A DNA stretch of 64,000 nt from Congeria kusceri (GCA_027627225.1 CM051030.1:5557001-5621000), one strand, 5' to 3'; positions 51,301 through 60,990 are shown, counted from the first letter of the stretch. Made by a program: numbers and translations. Notes: generated by a model not told the origin, from the sequence alone.

Positions 51301-54300
51301 ACCATTTCTTACCTTGTATAAATCTCACTCCAAAAGCCACCATTGCTTACCTTGTATAAATCTCTCTCCAAAAGCCACCATTACATACCTTGTATAAATC
51401 TCTCCAAAAGACACCATTTCTCACCTTGTATAAATCTCTCTCCAAAAGCCACCATTTTTCACCTTGTATAAATCTCACTCCAAAAGCCACCATTTCTTAC
51501 CTTGTATAAATCTTACTCCGAAAGCCACCATTTCTTACCTTGTATAAATCTCACTCCGAAAGCCACCATTTCTTACATTGTATAAATCTCACCCAAAAAG
51601 CCACCATTTCTTACCTTTTATAAATCTCACTCCAAAATCCACCATTTTTAAGCCACAATTTCTTACCTTGTATAAATCTCACTCCGAAAGCCACCATTTC
51701 TTACCATGTATTAATCTCACTCCAAAAGCCACCATTTCTTACCTTGCATAAATCTCACTCCAAAAGCCACCATTGCTTACCTTGTATAAATCTCACTCCA
51801 AAAGCCACCATTTCTTACCTTGTATAAATCTCACTCCAAAAGCCACCATTGCTTACCTTGTATAAATCTCTCTCCAAAAGCCACCATTGCATACCTTGTA
51901 TAAATCTCTCCAAAAGCCACCATTTCTCACCTTGTATAAATCTCTCTCAAAAAGCCACCATTTCTCACCTTGTATAAATTTCACTCCAAAAGCCACCATT
52001 TCTTACCTTGTATAAATCTCACTCCGAAAGCCACCATTTCTTACGTTGTATAAATCTCACCCAAAAAGCCACCATTTCTTACCTTTTATAAATCTCACTC
52101 CAAAATCCACCATTTCTAAGCCACCATTTCTTACCTTGTATAAATCTCACTCCGAAAGCCACCATTTCTTACCATGTATAAATCTCACTCCGAAAGCTAC
52201 CATTTCTTACCTTGTATAAATCTCACCCCAAAGCCACCATTTCTTACCTTGTATAAATCTCACTCCAAAATCCACCATTGCTTTACCTTGTATAAATCTC
52301 ACTCCAAAAGCCACCATTGCTTACCTTGTATAAATCTCACTTCAAAAGCCACCATTTCTTACCTTGTATAAATCTGTTTCCAAAAGCCACCATTTCCATA
52401 AGCCCAAGTCTCAGCACCGCAGCCTTGGTGTTGTGTCCCAGACCCATACCGTCCACAATGCCAGCTCCGATTGCAACCACGTTCTAAAAATTGAAACACA
52501 TATAAAATGTTTAACTGTGTATTTTATAGGCCTAGCAAGTCTATAATAATGTTAGGTGTATGTTTTTCTATATGTTTTCAACATAATCAGATAATTAATG
52601 TAGACAATGTTTTGCAAAAATTGAAAATGTTTGAGAAGTGTGTTACAGAACTATTTTTATTGCAGATATAATTATCTTCTTACAGTAATTTACTCAAATA
52701 TGTAATTAACTTTTAACAATGTTGTAATAGATTTTTAGCCCAAATGGTTACAGTTTTTTTTTATACAATAATCGAACATAAAATGTAACTAACTAAATAG
52801 GATAATGCCAGATAGTTAAAGTATGCCAACCGATACATTTCAAATATTGCTAAAGACTGTGTTCATCAAACAATATTTCACTTTCCATGCACATACGTTT
52901 TAGGCCCCACACATTTTATTGATTTCCATGTCAATAATTAACTGATTAATATTAATGGTAGTGTAGGGATTTGCCAGACTAAAAAAATGGCAGGGGGTCC
53001 TGAAAAAGGGCAGGGGGGCCTTTTCGCAAAAAGAGCAGGGTTATAATAATTATATATATGTACCTGAACAATGCAAGCACTATCGATAGAGCATTAATGA
53101 ATTCGCGTTTTAGGTGAAATGTTAAGGGTATCAAAAGAATCAGACAGGTGTTTTGTTGCATGGGATAAAATGGATATCTAAACGAGAGTGACGAAATATA
53201 CACATATTGGACTTAAACTGGAGATTCTGTACAGCATAAAACTTATTGAATATTAAAATGGATTAATGTGTTTTTGCACGCAAGGTAATTATGTATGCAT
53301 ATCGGAAATTTAGTTTGCATTGATAACGTTTTTAAGAAAGTAAATTATTATAATAAATAGAAAATTCCAGAACACCAACAACAATAACATGGATAAAATT
53401 TGGTAAAATAACATAATTAGACATTAACAAACATCAACTGCAAACAATCCTTTACAGAAGCACCGCAATCGGCACTAAATTACCATTAATTCGGTAACTG
53501 ATAATTGATGTCGATTGGTCATGACGAGCTGATTAATGATACATGTCGCGACAAGACGTCAAAGATCATTTAGGCCATGGTGTGTTTGCCAAGATGCGCA
53601 AGTAACTAATTAAATTGCGGTAGGGCGTGTCTGTGCTGACAAAAGGGACACAGAAGGGCGGGCTAATTCTTAAAAGGGCGGAGGGAAAAGGCAAGAGGGC
53701 GGGGCTAAAAAATGGAAGGGCGGGCCGCCCTGCCATTCCACTCTAGCTAAATCCCTATAGTGGTATGTTTACTGTCTTATTCGGACCTCATATTTAAACT
53801 TACACCAATAACCCCAGAATAAATGGAATGCTGTGTAAACTGAAAACTGAACAATAATACATTACATACCTTTAAGGCACCGCACATTTCAATGGTTTCC
53901 ACATCAAGTACCACTGAGGTCCTGAAGAACGGCTTCTCAAACAACATCTTCAACAGGTCTCCTTGTTCCGGCTTTTTGACACCTGAAAATTATAAAGAAT
54001 TAATTTTTTTAGCAAGAATTAGTACAGCATTCTAAATAACACAAATGCCCGAAGCCCTGGACAAGTCCCGGTAAACATTTTATTACCCGTAATAACTGTC
54101 TGCTCGAAGGGCGAAGTATAAGAATGATAAATATGAAAAAAAAAAGAATCCATTAACAACATTTTTAATAATTCAGAGATTAGCATCTTTTGTGTTTCAA
54201 GCTATAGTAGATGGCATCTTATACTTGTGGCTTTTTGGGGTCTTCACAATCAGAAATATGTTTCACAACTATGGCTAATAAACTTAAACAATCTGCTGGA

Positions 54301-57300
54301 TATTATATAAATATACTGCCCAATTTCTATCAAATACATGTATGTTGCAAATATTTATACTTTGGTTGCAAACAGAGTGCTTTAAAATGTAATGTACCAT
54401 GTTGTAACATATTTGAATATGATACATTTTCTAAATCAATTGGTGTAATTGACTAGGTTTTTCTTATTTTTGAATTTTCACAATTTAGCACATATTTCAC
54501 TGTGATGCTTGTAACGCTTTCACAACTTGCTTTTTATCAGGCTCACTACATGTACTCACAAAACTGAACAGTCACAATCCCCTTCACAATTTTGGGGAAA
54601 AAAGCCCAGACTGGTACACCTTCCCTGAATACCTTAGGTAGATTCGCAGACTGAACCAATGGCATCAGTTTCAAGCCTACTGTATTCAAATTGTTTATTG
54701 CAGATTTAACAATGGTAGATGTTCGTTGCCAATCAATCTTTTAGAATGTGAAGCCAGTTGTTTCCACGGTACCTATGGTAGATTCGCAGAACTGTTCCTC
54801 CGCCACCTCAGGGGCAAGATTGGCTCCACTGAGGACACAGCAGTCGATACCCAACAAGTCCTCGATCAGCTTGGATATCATCAGAATGTTCCCATCCTCG
54901 TCTTTCTCAAACCCCTGCCACACACCAGAATAACTTTCAGTGATTGCAAACTGAACACATGAGCATGGAAGTCTGGGGGTTATTTACTCCCAGTTTTGTC
55001 ACAGGACTTCCAAAACTGGAGCCCAGGAAGTCCAACAGGCAAGGATGAAAACTCAGAAAAAGTTGTATCTAAACGTATACCTCTTTTATTGAATTAATTG
55101 GTATATAATCACCCAATGACAAAGAACTGACCTTAATCAAAGCTTGAATTTTATACTTTATTTCATGTCTGAAATTCTCAGAACTTCCAGAATCCAACAT
55201 TTAGAAGTCAGGACTTACAAAATGTTCACCTTAGTGCAAGCCCTGCACATGAGTAATCGAAGTTTCCACAAATAGTAATAGTATTTTATGCAGTCATTGC
55301 ACTTGGATATTGTGTACTTAACTGTTCTAATCTAGTTGCACACAAAAAGCACCGTCTTGCCAAAACGATGAACGGAATATAACCCTGTAACAATAGCTAA
55401 GGAGGAGATTAAAAGATTAGTGAAAAGGAGGAGATTAAAAGATTAGTGAAAAAACTGGAATGGTCTGGAAACATCTGTGCCTTTGTCAATTTGAGGAATC
55501 CCACGCATGTAGTCTTTTGGTGATTAACAAGACATTTCTTGTTTGAGAAACAAATGTTTATTTAATTCCTGTAGCTGCAGTAGTAGAATATGATCTAGGT
55601 TTATGTAAAGTACATTTACAGGGTGGCCACTGACTCTCAAAAACAGGGAAAGTGTGAAAAACATTCCCTGCAATGAAAAATCAGGGCATTTGAAGATTTT
55701 GTAAAAATCAGGGAATTTTACCAAAACTTGAAAGAAAATGACAAAGTGGGATAATAAACTATAGAATTGAAAAAAAAAAAAAACTTTTGTTACAATAAGA
55801 CAATATGCTATTATAATCTAATAGTAAATATGTCTTTAAAGGGGCGTAAATACCAAGTATTTACATACACTGTCGCCATTATGTACTGATTAAGCTGGTA
55901 TTTGAAACAATTAATGTCAGGGAAAATAACATTTTAATCAGGGAAAAATCGGGAAATATCAGGGAATTTTACTTTTTAATTTCAGTGGCAACCCTGATAT
56001 TGTAGCTTCTCCCCCCGCTTACCTTGATTAAAGACACCGCGAGGGACATATCCTTGACGTGTTCCTGCATGACCTTACACGTCCCCCGGACAAACTGATG
56101 GGGCATCACAAAGATGAGAATATCAGCATCCTTACTCGCCTCAATCAGGTCTGGCATTGCAACCTGAAATAATATTTTAAATTATTGCTTTATTTTTTTT
56201 ATATTTTAATACAAGGTACATTGTTACATTTCCTAGGAAAATGAGTATTTCAGAAAGACAGGCATTTGTGTGCAGTTGGCAGTTTTTTTCTTTGCATCAA
56301 CCGTGTATCCACATGATAAAAGTATAACTGTGTTTCATTTTAATGGAACAATTGCTTGATCTTTTTCCTATAAGCATAATTCCATGTTTCCAACGACCCT
56401 ATCTGACAGTCATCAAAATTACAAGTTTGGTAAAGCAAGCCTGAATGTTTATAAAGTTATATTATCTCTTGAGAGCACAAAAAGTTTAAAGCCCGCCTAT
56501 ATAAAACTGAGAATCTGTGCTAATTTTGATCACTGGCATCTGATATTTCCCTGACCGACGTTCAGAACAGTGAAAACATTTGTTTACATGTACCATTGCA
56601 TACCACATTTTCTGGAAGTTTGAAGCCTGGAAGATATTTAACATTCTCGTGCATCTCGTTAACAACTTCTGTCAGTTTTCTTCCTTCGTAGTTTTCTTCG
56701 TACATGTACATGTTCACTCTGGACTCAAATACATCGGGATTTTCAGTGACATTGTCGCCTACAATCCTTGCTATTGCCGAGCCCCTGAAAAATGGCAACA
56801 CGTGATTTTAGGTTTTGTTTTTAGTTAAAATTTAAGTGCCCTGCGGCCTGGGGAAGGCCATGAGTAGCTGCTATTATCAGTCTCCGCGAAAGACCGTCGG
56901 ACCTTGCTGATAAAAATCCATGAGGTCCGGGAAAAACTGTCTGAATACTGGTCCTCATGTCCAGTAAAAATTTTGGTCAAAAATATTGTACGACATCGAT
57001 TGCTGTATCTGTTTCCACAACAGTCATAAAGTCACACTTGAGGGTCACCGATTGTGTTGAAGACATTAAAGGGACTTTGAATTATACAATTGAAGTCATA
57101 TATTATACAGGGTTGGGTTTTTTCCGGAAAAAACTTATTTTTTCCTTGCCGATGGCAAAAATTGGAAAAAACCGGCAAAAATGGCAAAATCTATAGACAT
57201 TGAAAACAATACGTTTAAACTGCTTTATTCAAATTCAATTAACAAATACATGCACTTTTTACCATTGAATATATGCATATTTTCAATAAAAAGTGAAACT

Positions 57301-60300
57301 TTACAACTTATTATTGGAATAATTATTCCAGGTACACCATCTACTCCCTTCAACTTTGCACATTGTGTGATTATGATACGAAAATCAGTACTCCAGCTCC
57401 TGTGAACCTCTCAGCATTCGGTAGCAGAAAACAAGTTTTCCTGCCTTTTCGATCCCAAGCCGGTTCCTTAGATTGGACTGTATATGGCTGAAGTTTGAAA
57501 ACACTCTTTCAACTGAAGCAGAACTTGCGGGCAGTTTTTGTAGTCTAATCATTAGATCAACAAATCCTGGCAGAAAGTTTGAATTGTTCACAGCCTTCCA
57601 CCAAACACAGCTATCCATGCTTGTTGCCGAAGTCGTCCAGAAAGAGGATGGATATGGTTCAGCCTGGGCCTCAAAGCTGATGACTGAGGAGATGTAACAC
57701 TCGTTTTTCTGTGTGATCCAATTTCTTGCAATTTCTTTTTGTTTATCACTAAGATGTGCACCTTTGTATTTTGGATGAAGAAGATATGCTGCCAAATGGA
57801 ACAGCTGAAGGGCTTGATTCATTCTACTATTAATGACATCTTTGTGCTCAGTCAGATCTGGGTGGTGAAGTAGAGTGAACCAAGCATCGCAGGCATCAGC
57901 AGCATTGGCAGAGTCACCCTGAATGCGATCTAACATTTCAGATATTGGTCGCATTTGTTTGTGGAGATCTTTTGCCTGCTGGTACAAATTGAAATCATTA
58001 ACTTTCCTTGCTATGTTGGAGTCAGTAGAGTCACCATGTTCCTGAGTAATTCCTATCATGAACTCTCTGTTTCTCAGAAATGTATCAAGACAGGTCAGTT
58101 GACTGTTCCACCTTGTGTCCCCAGGCAGCTGGGGCTTTACACTCCCTTCACATTCACCCAGCCATGAGCTGGGCTGGTGGTGATTTCTGAAGTATTTTTG
58201 CACTTCAACATGTTTCATTACAGATGATGGTGTAATATCTTGTCCTAGCAAATTCAGTAAATGGGCATTACATCCATACACAAGCAAGTCATTGTCTTCC
58301 TCATGAAGAAGCCGTCGCATTTTTTCCATGTTCTTGGCGTTATCTGTCACAATATTCTTTACTGTACATCCATATAAAGACGATGCCTTTTTGATGGATT
58401 CTTTACACATATCCTGGAGGTTTTCCCCTGTTTTGCTTGTTGCTCCTGTTGACTTGGCATCAATGAAGAATGCTTTCTTATCAACATGGACACACGTAGC
58501 CGTCACAGGATCATTATGGCAGTCACTCCAGCCATCTTCAATAAGAGTACAGTCTTTGCCTTCAATTTGTGCCTTTACCTGCAACTGTAGCTCTTCTGTG
58601 ACAGAATCAAGTAGTGGTCCCGACAGTTTCTTTCTTGTTGGTGGCTTGTATACAGGTCGCAGAGTGGACACAAAAGTTTTAAATGAATCATGCTCACTCA
58701 CTGAGAATGGTATGTTACATGCAAAGAAGAACTTGGCTAAAAGTAAGTCCAGCTTTAATTTGGTTTCTTCCGATGTCACAAACACTTGGTTATTCAAGTC
58801 GGTTTGAATTCTTTTCTTTGGAGCTGGAGCACTGCTTGTCTCAGTTTCCAGGCCATGATTTTCTTCTGCAGAGCGTTTTAATTCAAATGAAACTACCTCA
58901 CTGCATGTCTTCTGGTGTTTTCTCATACGCTCTGCTTTGTTGCTTTGCTCATGACCACACTTCTTGCAACGGGCAAGAGTCTTTCCATCTTTTTCTACCT
59001 TGTTGAAAAAGTCCCATACTGGGTCTTTATTTCTTCCTCCTCTTGTTGACATAATTATTGTAGATCTATATGCAAGTGATGAAGGTACATGTAGTTATAG
59101 TGAGTGAATTCAGAAACCCAATGGTTGTCTTACAATGGCTTAGAAGAATATAAACCCATGAAAATGACACAAGCAACTCTATGATAGGCCAAAAGGACAT
59201 GCCCATTAATGTTAAGTGCCAGATGAATGCCTAACACACAACTACAATCCAATGTGGTGCATGCTCTGAAATTTCAGTACCTGTTTGTTCTGGAACCCAT
59301 TAATTGTTCCCCTGAGGAACATTCCAGTGATTAGCAGCCCCATTAGCTAGCCCCAGTATCCCCAGTTCAATAATAAAGAGGCCATTATCACCTGAGTTGG
59401 ATTTTGTTCTCCTGTTTTTTGCTGCATAACAGGTGTCTTGACTCAGACATGGCATTCAAGTCAAATGTCTGTCTTCTCCTTTCCCCCACTTAATATGAAC
59501 ACCAGGTGCATATATAAACACATTGAACCCTATCTCATTAAATTTAAACTGTATTTGTTTGTTGTTGTGTTTTTTTATATTAATTTTATACATAAATTAT
59601 TTTGGTTTTTGCCACCCAGTTTTTTCCTTGCCGGTTTTTTCCGGTTTTTACCATGGTTTTTTCCACTCATGGCAAAAACCTGACAACCCTGCATATATAT
59701 CTTGCAAAAGCAACATGCTGATAGTAGTAGCTTTAGTTAATAAAGCACTCTCAAGCGTATATTGCTTTAGTTTTCTTTAAAGATATTGTTTTTATCGTCT
59801 TAAAATATTTCTTGCAAAAAAATAAGTGGCCAGTAATAGTTTGTCCGGGCCAGTAATATTTGGGGCATTACCGGTCCTCGTGGCCAGTAATAAATTCACG
59901 ACTTTCGCGGAGACTGTATTATTTATAGAAATTTTTACTTGCTAAAACTGTTGCACATGTATGTTTGAATCTCTATAATGTCCTTCAAAATAACTTAATT
60001 TTCATTTTAGGTGAAACAAACTATGGATTTGTAGTGACTGGGTTTAGCAACACAGGTAAAACATTTGTAAGTCCTGGACTGGGTTCCCAATTTTCATGCC
60101 CTGTGAGTGTGACATTATGTAAAATACTTATAAAGTAAAGCTGGGAGGAAAAGTGCGCCCGATGCAGGGCTGAATGCAGACTACCGTAACACTAGCATAG
60201 CACTCTACAATCTGAGCTAACCGGGCGTCTGGTTCTTACCCACGCATACTACACTCTTCCTTCCATTAACCTTTTAGGCCGATCCCATGCACTCTTGCCG

Positions 60301-60499
60301 TGTACTTCTTATACCATTAAAGTGTAATCATTCACATTAACGATTACAATTAAATTATTCATAATCAATAGAAATTAGAATTGGGTCATTTATTAGACCA
60401 GTTGTATCGATAAAATTAAAAAACAAACATTTCAAACATCATTATTTAATACACTTACCAATTTCCTGACCCAACGATGCACACCCTCTTCTTCGACAT
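45234..60499 (-). CDS. GPD1: Cytosolic glycerol-3-phosphate dehydrogenase [NAD+], 9 exons
   Basis: Coding exons are 60499-60459, 56784-56604, 56163-56023, 54914-54773, 53982-53870, 52483-52363, 50442-50333, 45972-45866 and 45330-45234. All are GT-AG and in phase, giving 350 residues (vertebrate GPD1 is 349). It converts dihydroxyacetone phosphate and NADH to glycerol-3-phosphate and NAD+ in the cytosol, linking glycolysis to lipid synthesis and the glycerophosphate shuttle. I see the dinucleotide-binding GSGNWG (10-15), VMPHQFV, the SLIKG lysine (121), [15 protein letters not shown], the CGALKN lysine (206), [19 protein letters not shown] and the classic C-terminal DHPEHM. No signal peptide is present, which fits the cytosolic enzyme. 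Its introns are loaded with repeats and nested transposons, and three donor junctions (exons 4, 5 and 6) have copies in the following introns. Confidence 0.97.
45355..45485. repeat. ~36-bp repeats in GPD1 intron 8
   Basis: 'TTAGTTCATTTTAAAATAGG' followed by 'TTACTT' recurs about four times with small changes. Confidence 0.7.
45866..45972 (-). CDS. GPD1: GPD1 exon 8
   Basis: Acceptor 'TCCTTCAG', donor 'GAAAG|GTGATT'. Encodes [35 protein letters not shown]. Phase fits exon 9 ([10 protein letters not shown]). Confidence 0.94.
46085..48209 (+). mobile_element. Second hairpin-ended element family, long copy with tandem core
   Basis: It begins 'AACTAGAAATGTGTCCACAG' plus 'ACACGGATGC', the same terminus as the minus-strand copy at 44552. 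It ends at a strong hairpin 'ATGCCCCCCATCATTGATGG' / 'TGGGGGCAT' (48179-48207). Between about 46440 and 48110 are nine to ten ~160-bp units with 'GGACCTAGGGACCTGGTTCT', 'GACACACCGTCTCACCATGC' and 'GACCTTTAAGTGTGACCTTG'. It lies in GPD1 intron 7. That the two termini belong to one element is an inference. Confidence 0.65.
48210..48885. other. GPD1 intron 7, no feature seen
   Basis: AT-rich sequence between the inserted element and the 48-bp array. The open frame at 48730-48975 runs into the array and has no coding character. Confidence 0.5.
48890..50300. repeat. ~48-bp minisatellite in GPD1 intron 7, ~28 copies
   Basis: The unit is 'TATGGGTTATTTCCCTTAGC' plus 'CTATACACAGTATGCCATTT' and 'CAATCCTG'. 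The left edge is diverged, the middle is homogeneous, and its right edge lies about 35 bases from exon 7. Since 48 is 16 codons it opens frames on both strands (plus 49343-50263, minus 49587-50252), which are by-products. Confidence 0.92.
50333..50442 (-). CDS. GPD1: GPD1 exon 7
   Basis: Acceptor 'TGTACAG', donor 'CAAG|GTGGGT'. Encodes [29 protein letters not shown] and SVIKSDK, the conserved substrate-site block. Confidence 0.95.
50443..51015. other. GPD1 intron 6, unique part
   Basis: No feature seen. The open frame at 50480-50743 lies in intron and shows no family signature. Confidence 0.5.
51016..52385 (-). repeat. 38-bp array made of the GPD1 exon 6 donor junction, ~36 copies
   Basis: Read on the sense (minus) strand each unit is 'ATGGTGGCTTTTGGAGTGAG' followed by 'ATTTATACAAG|GTAAGAA'. 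That is the last 31 bases of exon 6 ([10 protein letters not shown]) plus the splice donor. The unit abutting exon 6 is the real exon end; the others lie downstream in intron 6. Many copies keep a GT donor (CAAGGTAAG, CAAGGTATG, CAAGGTGAG) while some have lost it (CAAGGGAAG, CGAGGGAAG). With a 38-base period only every third donor would keep the frame. Confidence 0.93.
52363..52483 (-). CDS. GPD1: GPD1 exon 6
   Basis: Acceptor 'TTTTTAG'. Encodes [31 protein letters not shown] and VAFGNRFIQ. The first donor 'CAAG|GTAAGA' at 52362-52361 keeps the frame into exon 7 (giving [12 protein letters not shown]). About 36 copies of this exon end and donor follow directly downstream, so alternative donor use is possible. 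Confidence 0.93.
52484..52890. other. GPD1 intron 5, unique part
   Basis: AT-rich, no feature seen between exon 6 and the decayed exon 5 junction copy. Confidence 0.5.
52891..52934 (-). repeat. Decayed copy of the GPD1 exon 5 donor junction
   Basis: On the minus strand 44 bases match the end of exon 5 and the first intron bases at 35 of 44 positions, without gaps. The exon has 'GAAATGTGCGGTGCCTTAAA' and the copy 'AAAATGTGTGGGGCCTAAAA', both followed by GTATGT after one base. A stop codon now lies in the exon-derived part. The transposon at 52964-53757 later widened the gap to the source exon. Confidence 0.65.
52964..53757. mobile_element. MITE-like DNA transposon with TAGTG target duplication
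   Basis: The ends are inverted: 'TAGGGATTTGCCAGAC' on the left and, in reverse complement, 'TAGGGATTTAGCTAGAGTGG' on the right, each followed by an 'AATGGCAGGG' block. The direct repeat TAGTG flanks it at 52959-52963 and 53758-53762. The interior carries G-rich 'AAGGGCGGG' blocks and no coding capacity. It sits in GPD1 intron 5. Confidence 0.75.
53870..53982 (-). CDS. GPD1: GPD1 exon 5
   Basis: Acceptor 'TTTTCAG', donor 'AAAG|GTATGT'. Encodes [37 protein letters not shown], ending on the conserved Lys. A decayed copy of its end plus donor lies at 52891-52934. Confidence 0.95.
54629..54653 (-). repeat. Copy of the GPD1 exon 4 donor junction in intron 4
   Basis: The plus-strand string 'GGTAGATTCGCAGA' with near-identical flanks occurs at the end of exon 4 (54779-54792) and again at 54637-54650. 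On the sense strand the copy reads TCTGCGAATCTACCTAAG|GTATTC against TCTGCGAATCTACCATAG|GTACCG. It therefore carries the exon end together with a GT donor, about 140 bases downstream. Confidence 0.65.
54773..54914 (-). CDS. GPD1: GPD1 exon 4
   Basis: Acceptor 'GTGGCAG', donor 'ATAG|GTACCG'. Encodes [17 protein letters not shown] and [18 protein letters not shown]. The last ~22 bases and the donor recur at 54629-54653. Confidence 0.95.
54950..55615. other. GPD1 intron 3, no element seen
   Basis: Mostly unique sequence. A 24-base unit with 'AGGAGGAGATTAAAAGATTA' is duplicated near 55395-55445. No exon fits between exons 3 and 4. Confidence 0.5.
55619..55996. mobile_element. hAT-type MITE in GPD1 intron 3
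   Basis: The termini are inverted: 'CAGGGTGGCCACTGAC' and, from the right, 'CAGGGTTGCCACTGAAAT'. Subterminal 'TCAGGGAATTTTAC' and 'CAGGGAAA' copies occur at both ends. CAGGG termini fit the hAT superfamily. An 8-bp target duplication is not recognisable in the AT-rich flanks. It ends 27 bases from the exon 3 donor. Confidence 0.75.
56023..56163 (-). CDS. GPD1: GPD1 exon 3
   Basis: Acceptor 'ATTTCAG', donor 'CAAG|GTAAGC'. Encodes [27 protein letters not shown] and the SLIK lysine, 47 codons in phase 0. A hAT-type MITE begins only 27 bases into the following intron. Confidence 0.95.
56604..56784 (-). CDS. GPD1: GPD1 exon 2
   Basis: Acceptor 'TTTTCAG', donor 'GTG|GTATGC'. Encodes [42 protein letters not shown] and LPENV. 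Confidence 0.95.
57108..59691 (-). mobile_element. Complete-looking autonomous hAT transposon
   Basis: The termini CAGGGTTG and CAACCCTG bound a 2584-bp element. Both subterminal regions are rich in 'TTTTTCCGG', 'GGCAAAAA' and 'CCGGCAAAAA' motifs in opposite orientation, the sort of repeats a hAT transposase binds. It holds one intact 555-codon transposase gene. The flanks are AT-rich (ATATTATA and CATATATA), so a clean 8-bp target duplication cannot be called. Confidence 0.85.
57385..59052 (-). CDS. hAT-family transposase with BED zinc finger
   Basis: 555 codons, single exon, no stops. An N-terminal BED finger has Trp13, C29-x2-C32, H46 and C50. The RNase H-like core shows Asp173 in EDGWSD and Asp237 in IVTDNAKN, followed by the hAT-specific CNAHLLNLL (C261, H264) and the DTRWNSQL motif. 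The C-terminal hAT dimerisation segment has [16 protein letters not shown] and [14 protein letters not shown]. The third acidic catalytic residue was not pinned down. The protein would cut and reinsert the element by recognising its ends. It sits inside GPD1 intron 1 in the same orientation. An intact frame with terminal repeats still present suggests a recent insertion, not a domesticated host gene. Confidence 0.93.
   Translation of the reverse strand: MSTRGGRNKDPVWDFFNKVEKDGKTLARCKKCGHEQSNKAERMRKHQKTCSEVVSFELKRSAEENHGLETETSSAPAPKKRIQTDLNNQVFVTSEETKLKLDLLLAKFFFACNIPFSVSEHDSFKTFVSTLRPVYKPPTRKKLSGPLLDSVTEELQLQVKAQIEGKDCTLIEDGWSDCHNDPVTATCVHVDKKAFFIDAKSTGATSKTGENLQDMCKESIKKASSLYGCTVKNIVTDNAKNMEKMRRLLHEEDNDLLVYGCNAHLLNLLGQDITPSSVMKHVEVQKYFRNHHQPSSWLGECEGSVKPQLPGDTRWNSQLTCLDTFLRNREFMIGITQEHGDSTDSNIARKVNDFNLYQQAKDLHKQMRPISEMLDRIQGDSANAADACDAWFTLLHHPDLTEHKDVINSRMNQALQLFHLAAYLLHPKYKGAHLSDKQKEIARNWITQKNECYISSVISFEAQAEPYPSSFWTTSATSMDSCVWWKAVNNSNFLPGFVDLMIRLQKLPASSASVERVFSNFSHIQSNLRNRLGIEKAGKLVFCYRMLRGSQELEY
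60060..60231 (-). mobile_element. tRNA-derived SINE in GPD1 intron 1
   Basis: The minus-strand head (about 60158-60231) reads 'GCCCGGTTAGCTCAGATTGT' then 'AGAGTGCTATGCTAG', with an A box and a weakened B box. It is followed by 'GGGCGCACTTTTCCTCCCAG' and a body. The arms do not pair as a functional tRNA would. Confidence 0.6.
60459..60499 (-). CDS. GPD1: GPD1 exon 1
   Basis: Encodes [13 protein letters not shown] plus two bases of the following Trp codon. Donor 'TTG|GTAAGT'. The split of the GxGxxG loop by an intron is clear because exon 2 continues with GSAIARIVG. Confidence 0.93.
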
Positions 60500-60990
60500 G
60501 ACTCTGGTGAAGTTGAATAAATGCCAAAAACATGCACCTCAATGTGCAACTCTCTAGACTACACTCAGTTGACTCACACCTTTAGTGAAAGGTCACTAAA
60601 AAACTTGATAAATTTAGCTAGTTTTGAGCGGTGGCTTACGTCATATAATGAAATAAATTGCACTTTACAAATATGAGATGCTAAAATGTTAGTACGGCGT
60701 CTGAATGACACCCCTCAGCGTACTTTACGCAGAGGTCTTATGTTCAATATAAACATTTAAGGAATCGTTTTCAGCCAAATCTCAAGGTCATGAAAACATA
60801 GTCTTTGGTCAGAACGGTGGTTTTGGTCAGACCGGTCGCAAGTCAAACGGTCTAGTCGCAGATGGTTTTTTGAAACGACATTGGTCTCCATCCAAATCAT
60901 TGAATGCTATTTTTGTAAAATTAATGTATAAATAACGTTCATTAACAGTTTTACAAATATTTAAATGTATTATTTTTTAGGACGGCTATT
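60500..60990. other. GPD1 upstream region
   Basis: The first ~100 bases upstream of the GPD1 start contain the promoter by position, but I see no TATA box or other element I can name. The rest is unique. Confidence 0.4.

Larger units (their letters stand above)
56878..59916. mobile_element. Outer DNA transposon (MITE) split by the hAT insertion
   Basis: 'CAGTCTCCGCGAAAG' at 56878 is mirrored by its reverse complement ending at 59916, and 'GTCCTCATG/GTCCTCGTG...CCAGTAA' blocks follow inside both ends. The direct repeat TATTAT flanks it (56872-56877 and 59917-59922). Without the 2.58-kb hAT element it would be about 455 bp. It lies in GPD1 intron 1. Confidence 0.7.

Noticed and set aside
55126..55150. 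Possible copy of the GPD1 exon 3 donor junction
   Set aside because: About 15 of 18 bases resemble CTTTAATCAAG|GTAAG but the donor is altered and the match is short, so chance cannot be excluded.
58328..58807. Plus-strand open frames at 57955-59006
   Set aside because: Antisense shadows of the hAT transposase gene.
57108..59691. hAT gene as a domesticated host gene
   Set aside because: Terminal inverted ends are still present around the gene and it lies inside another transposon, which fits a mobile copy better.
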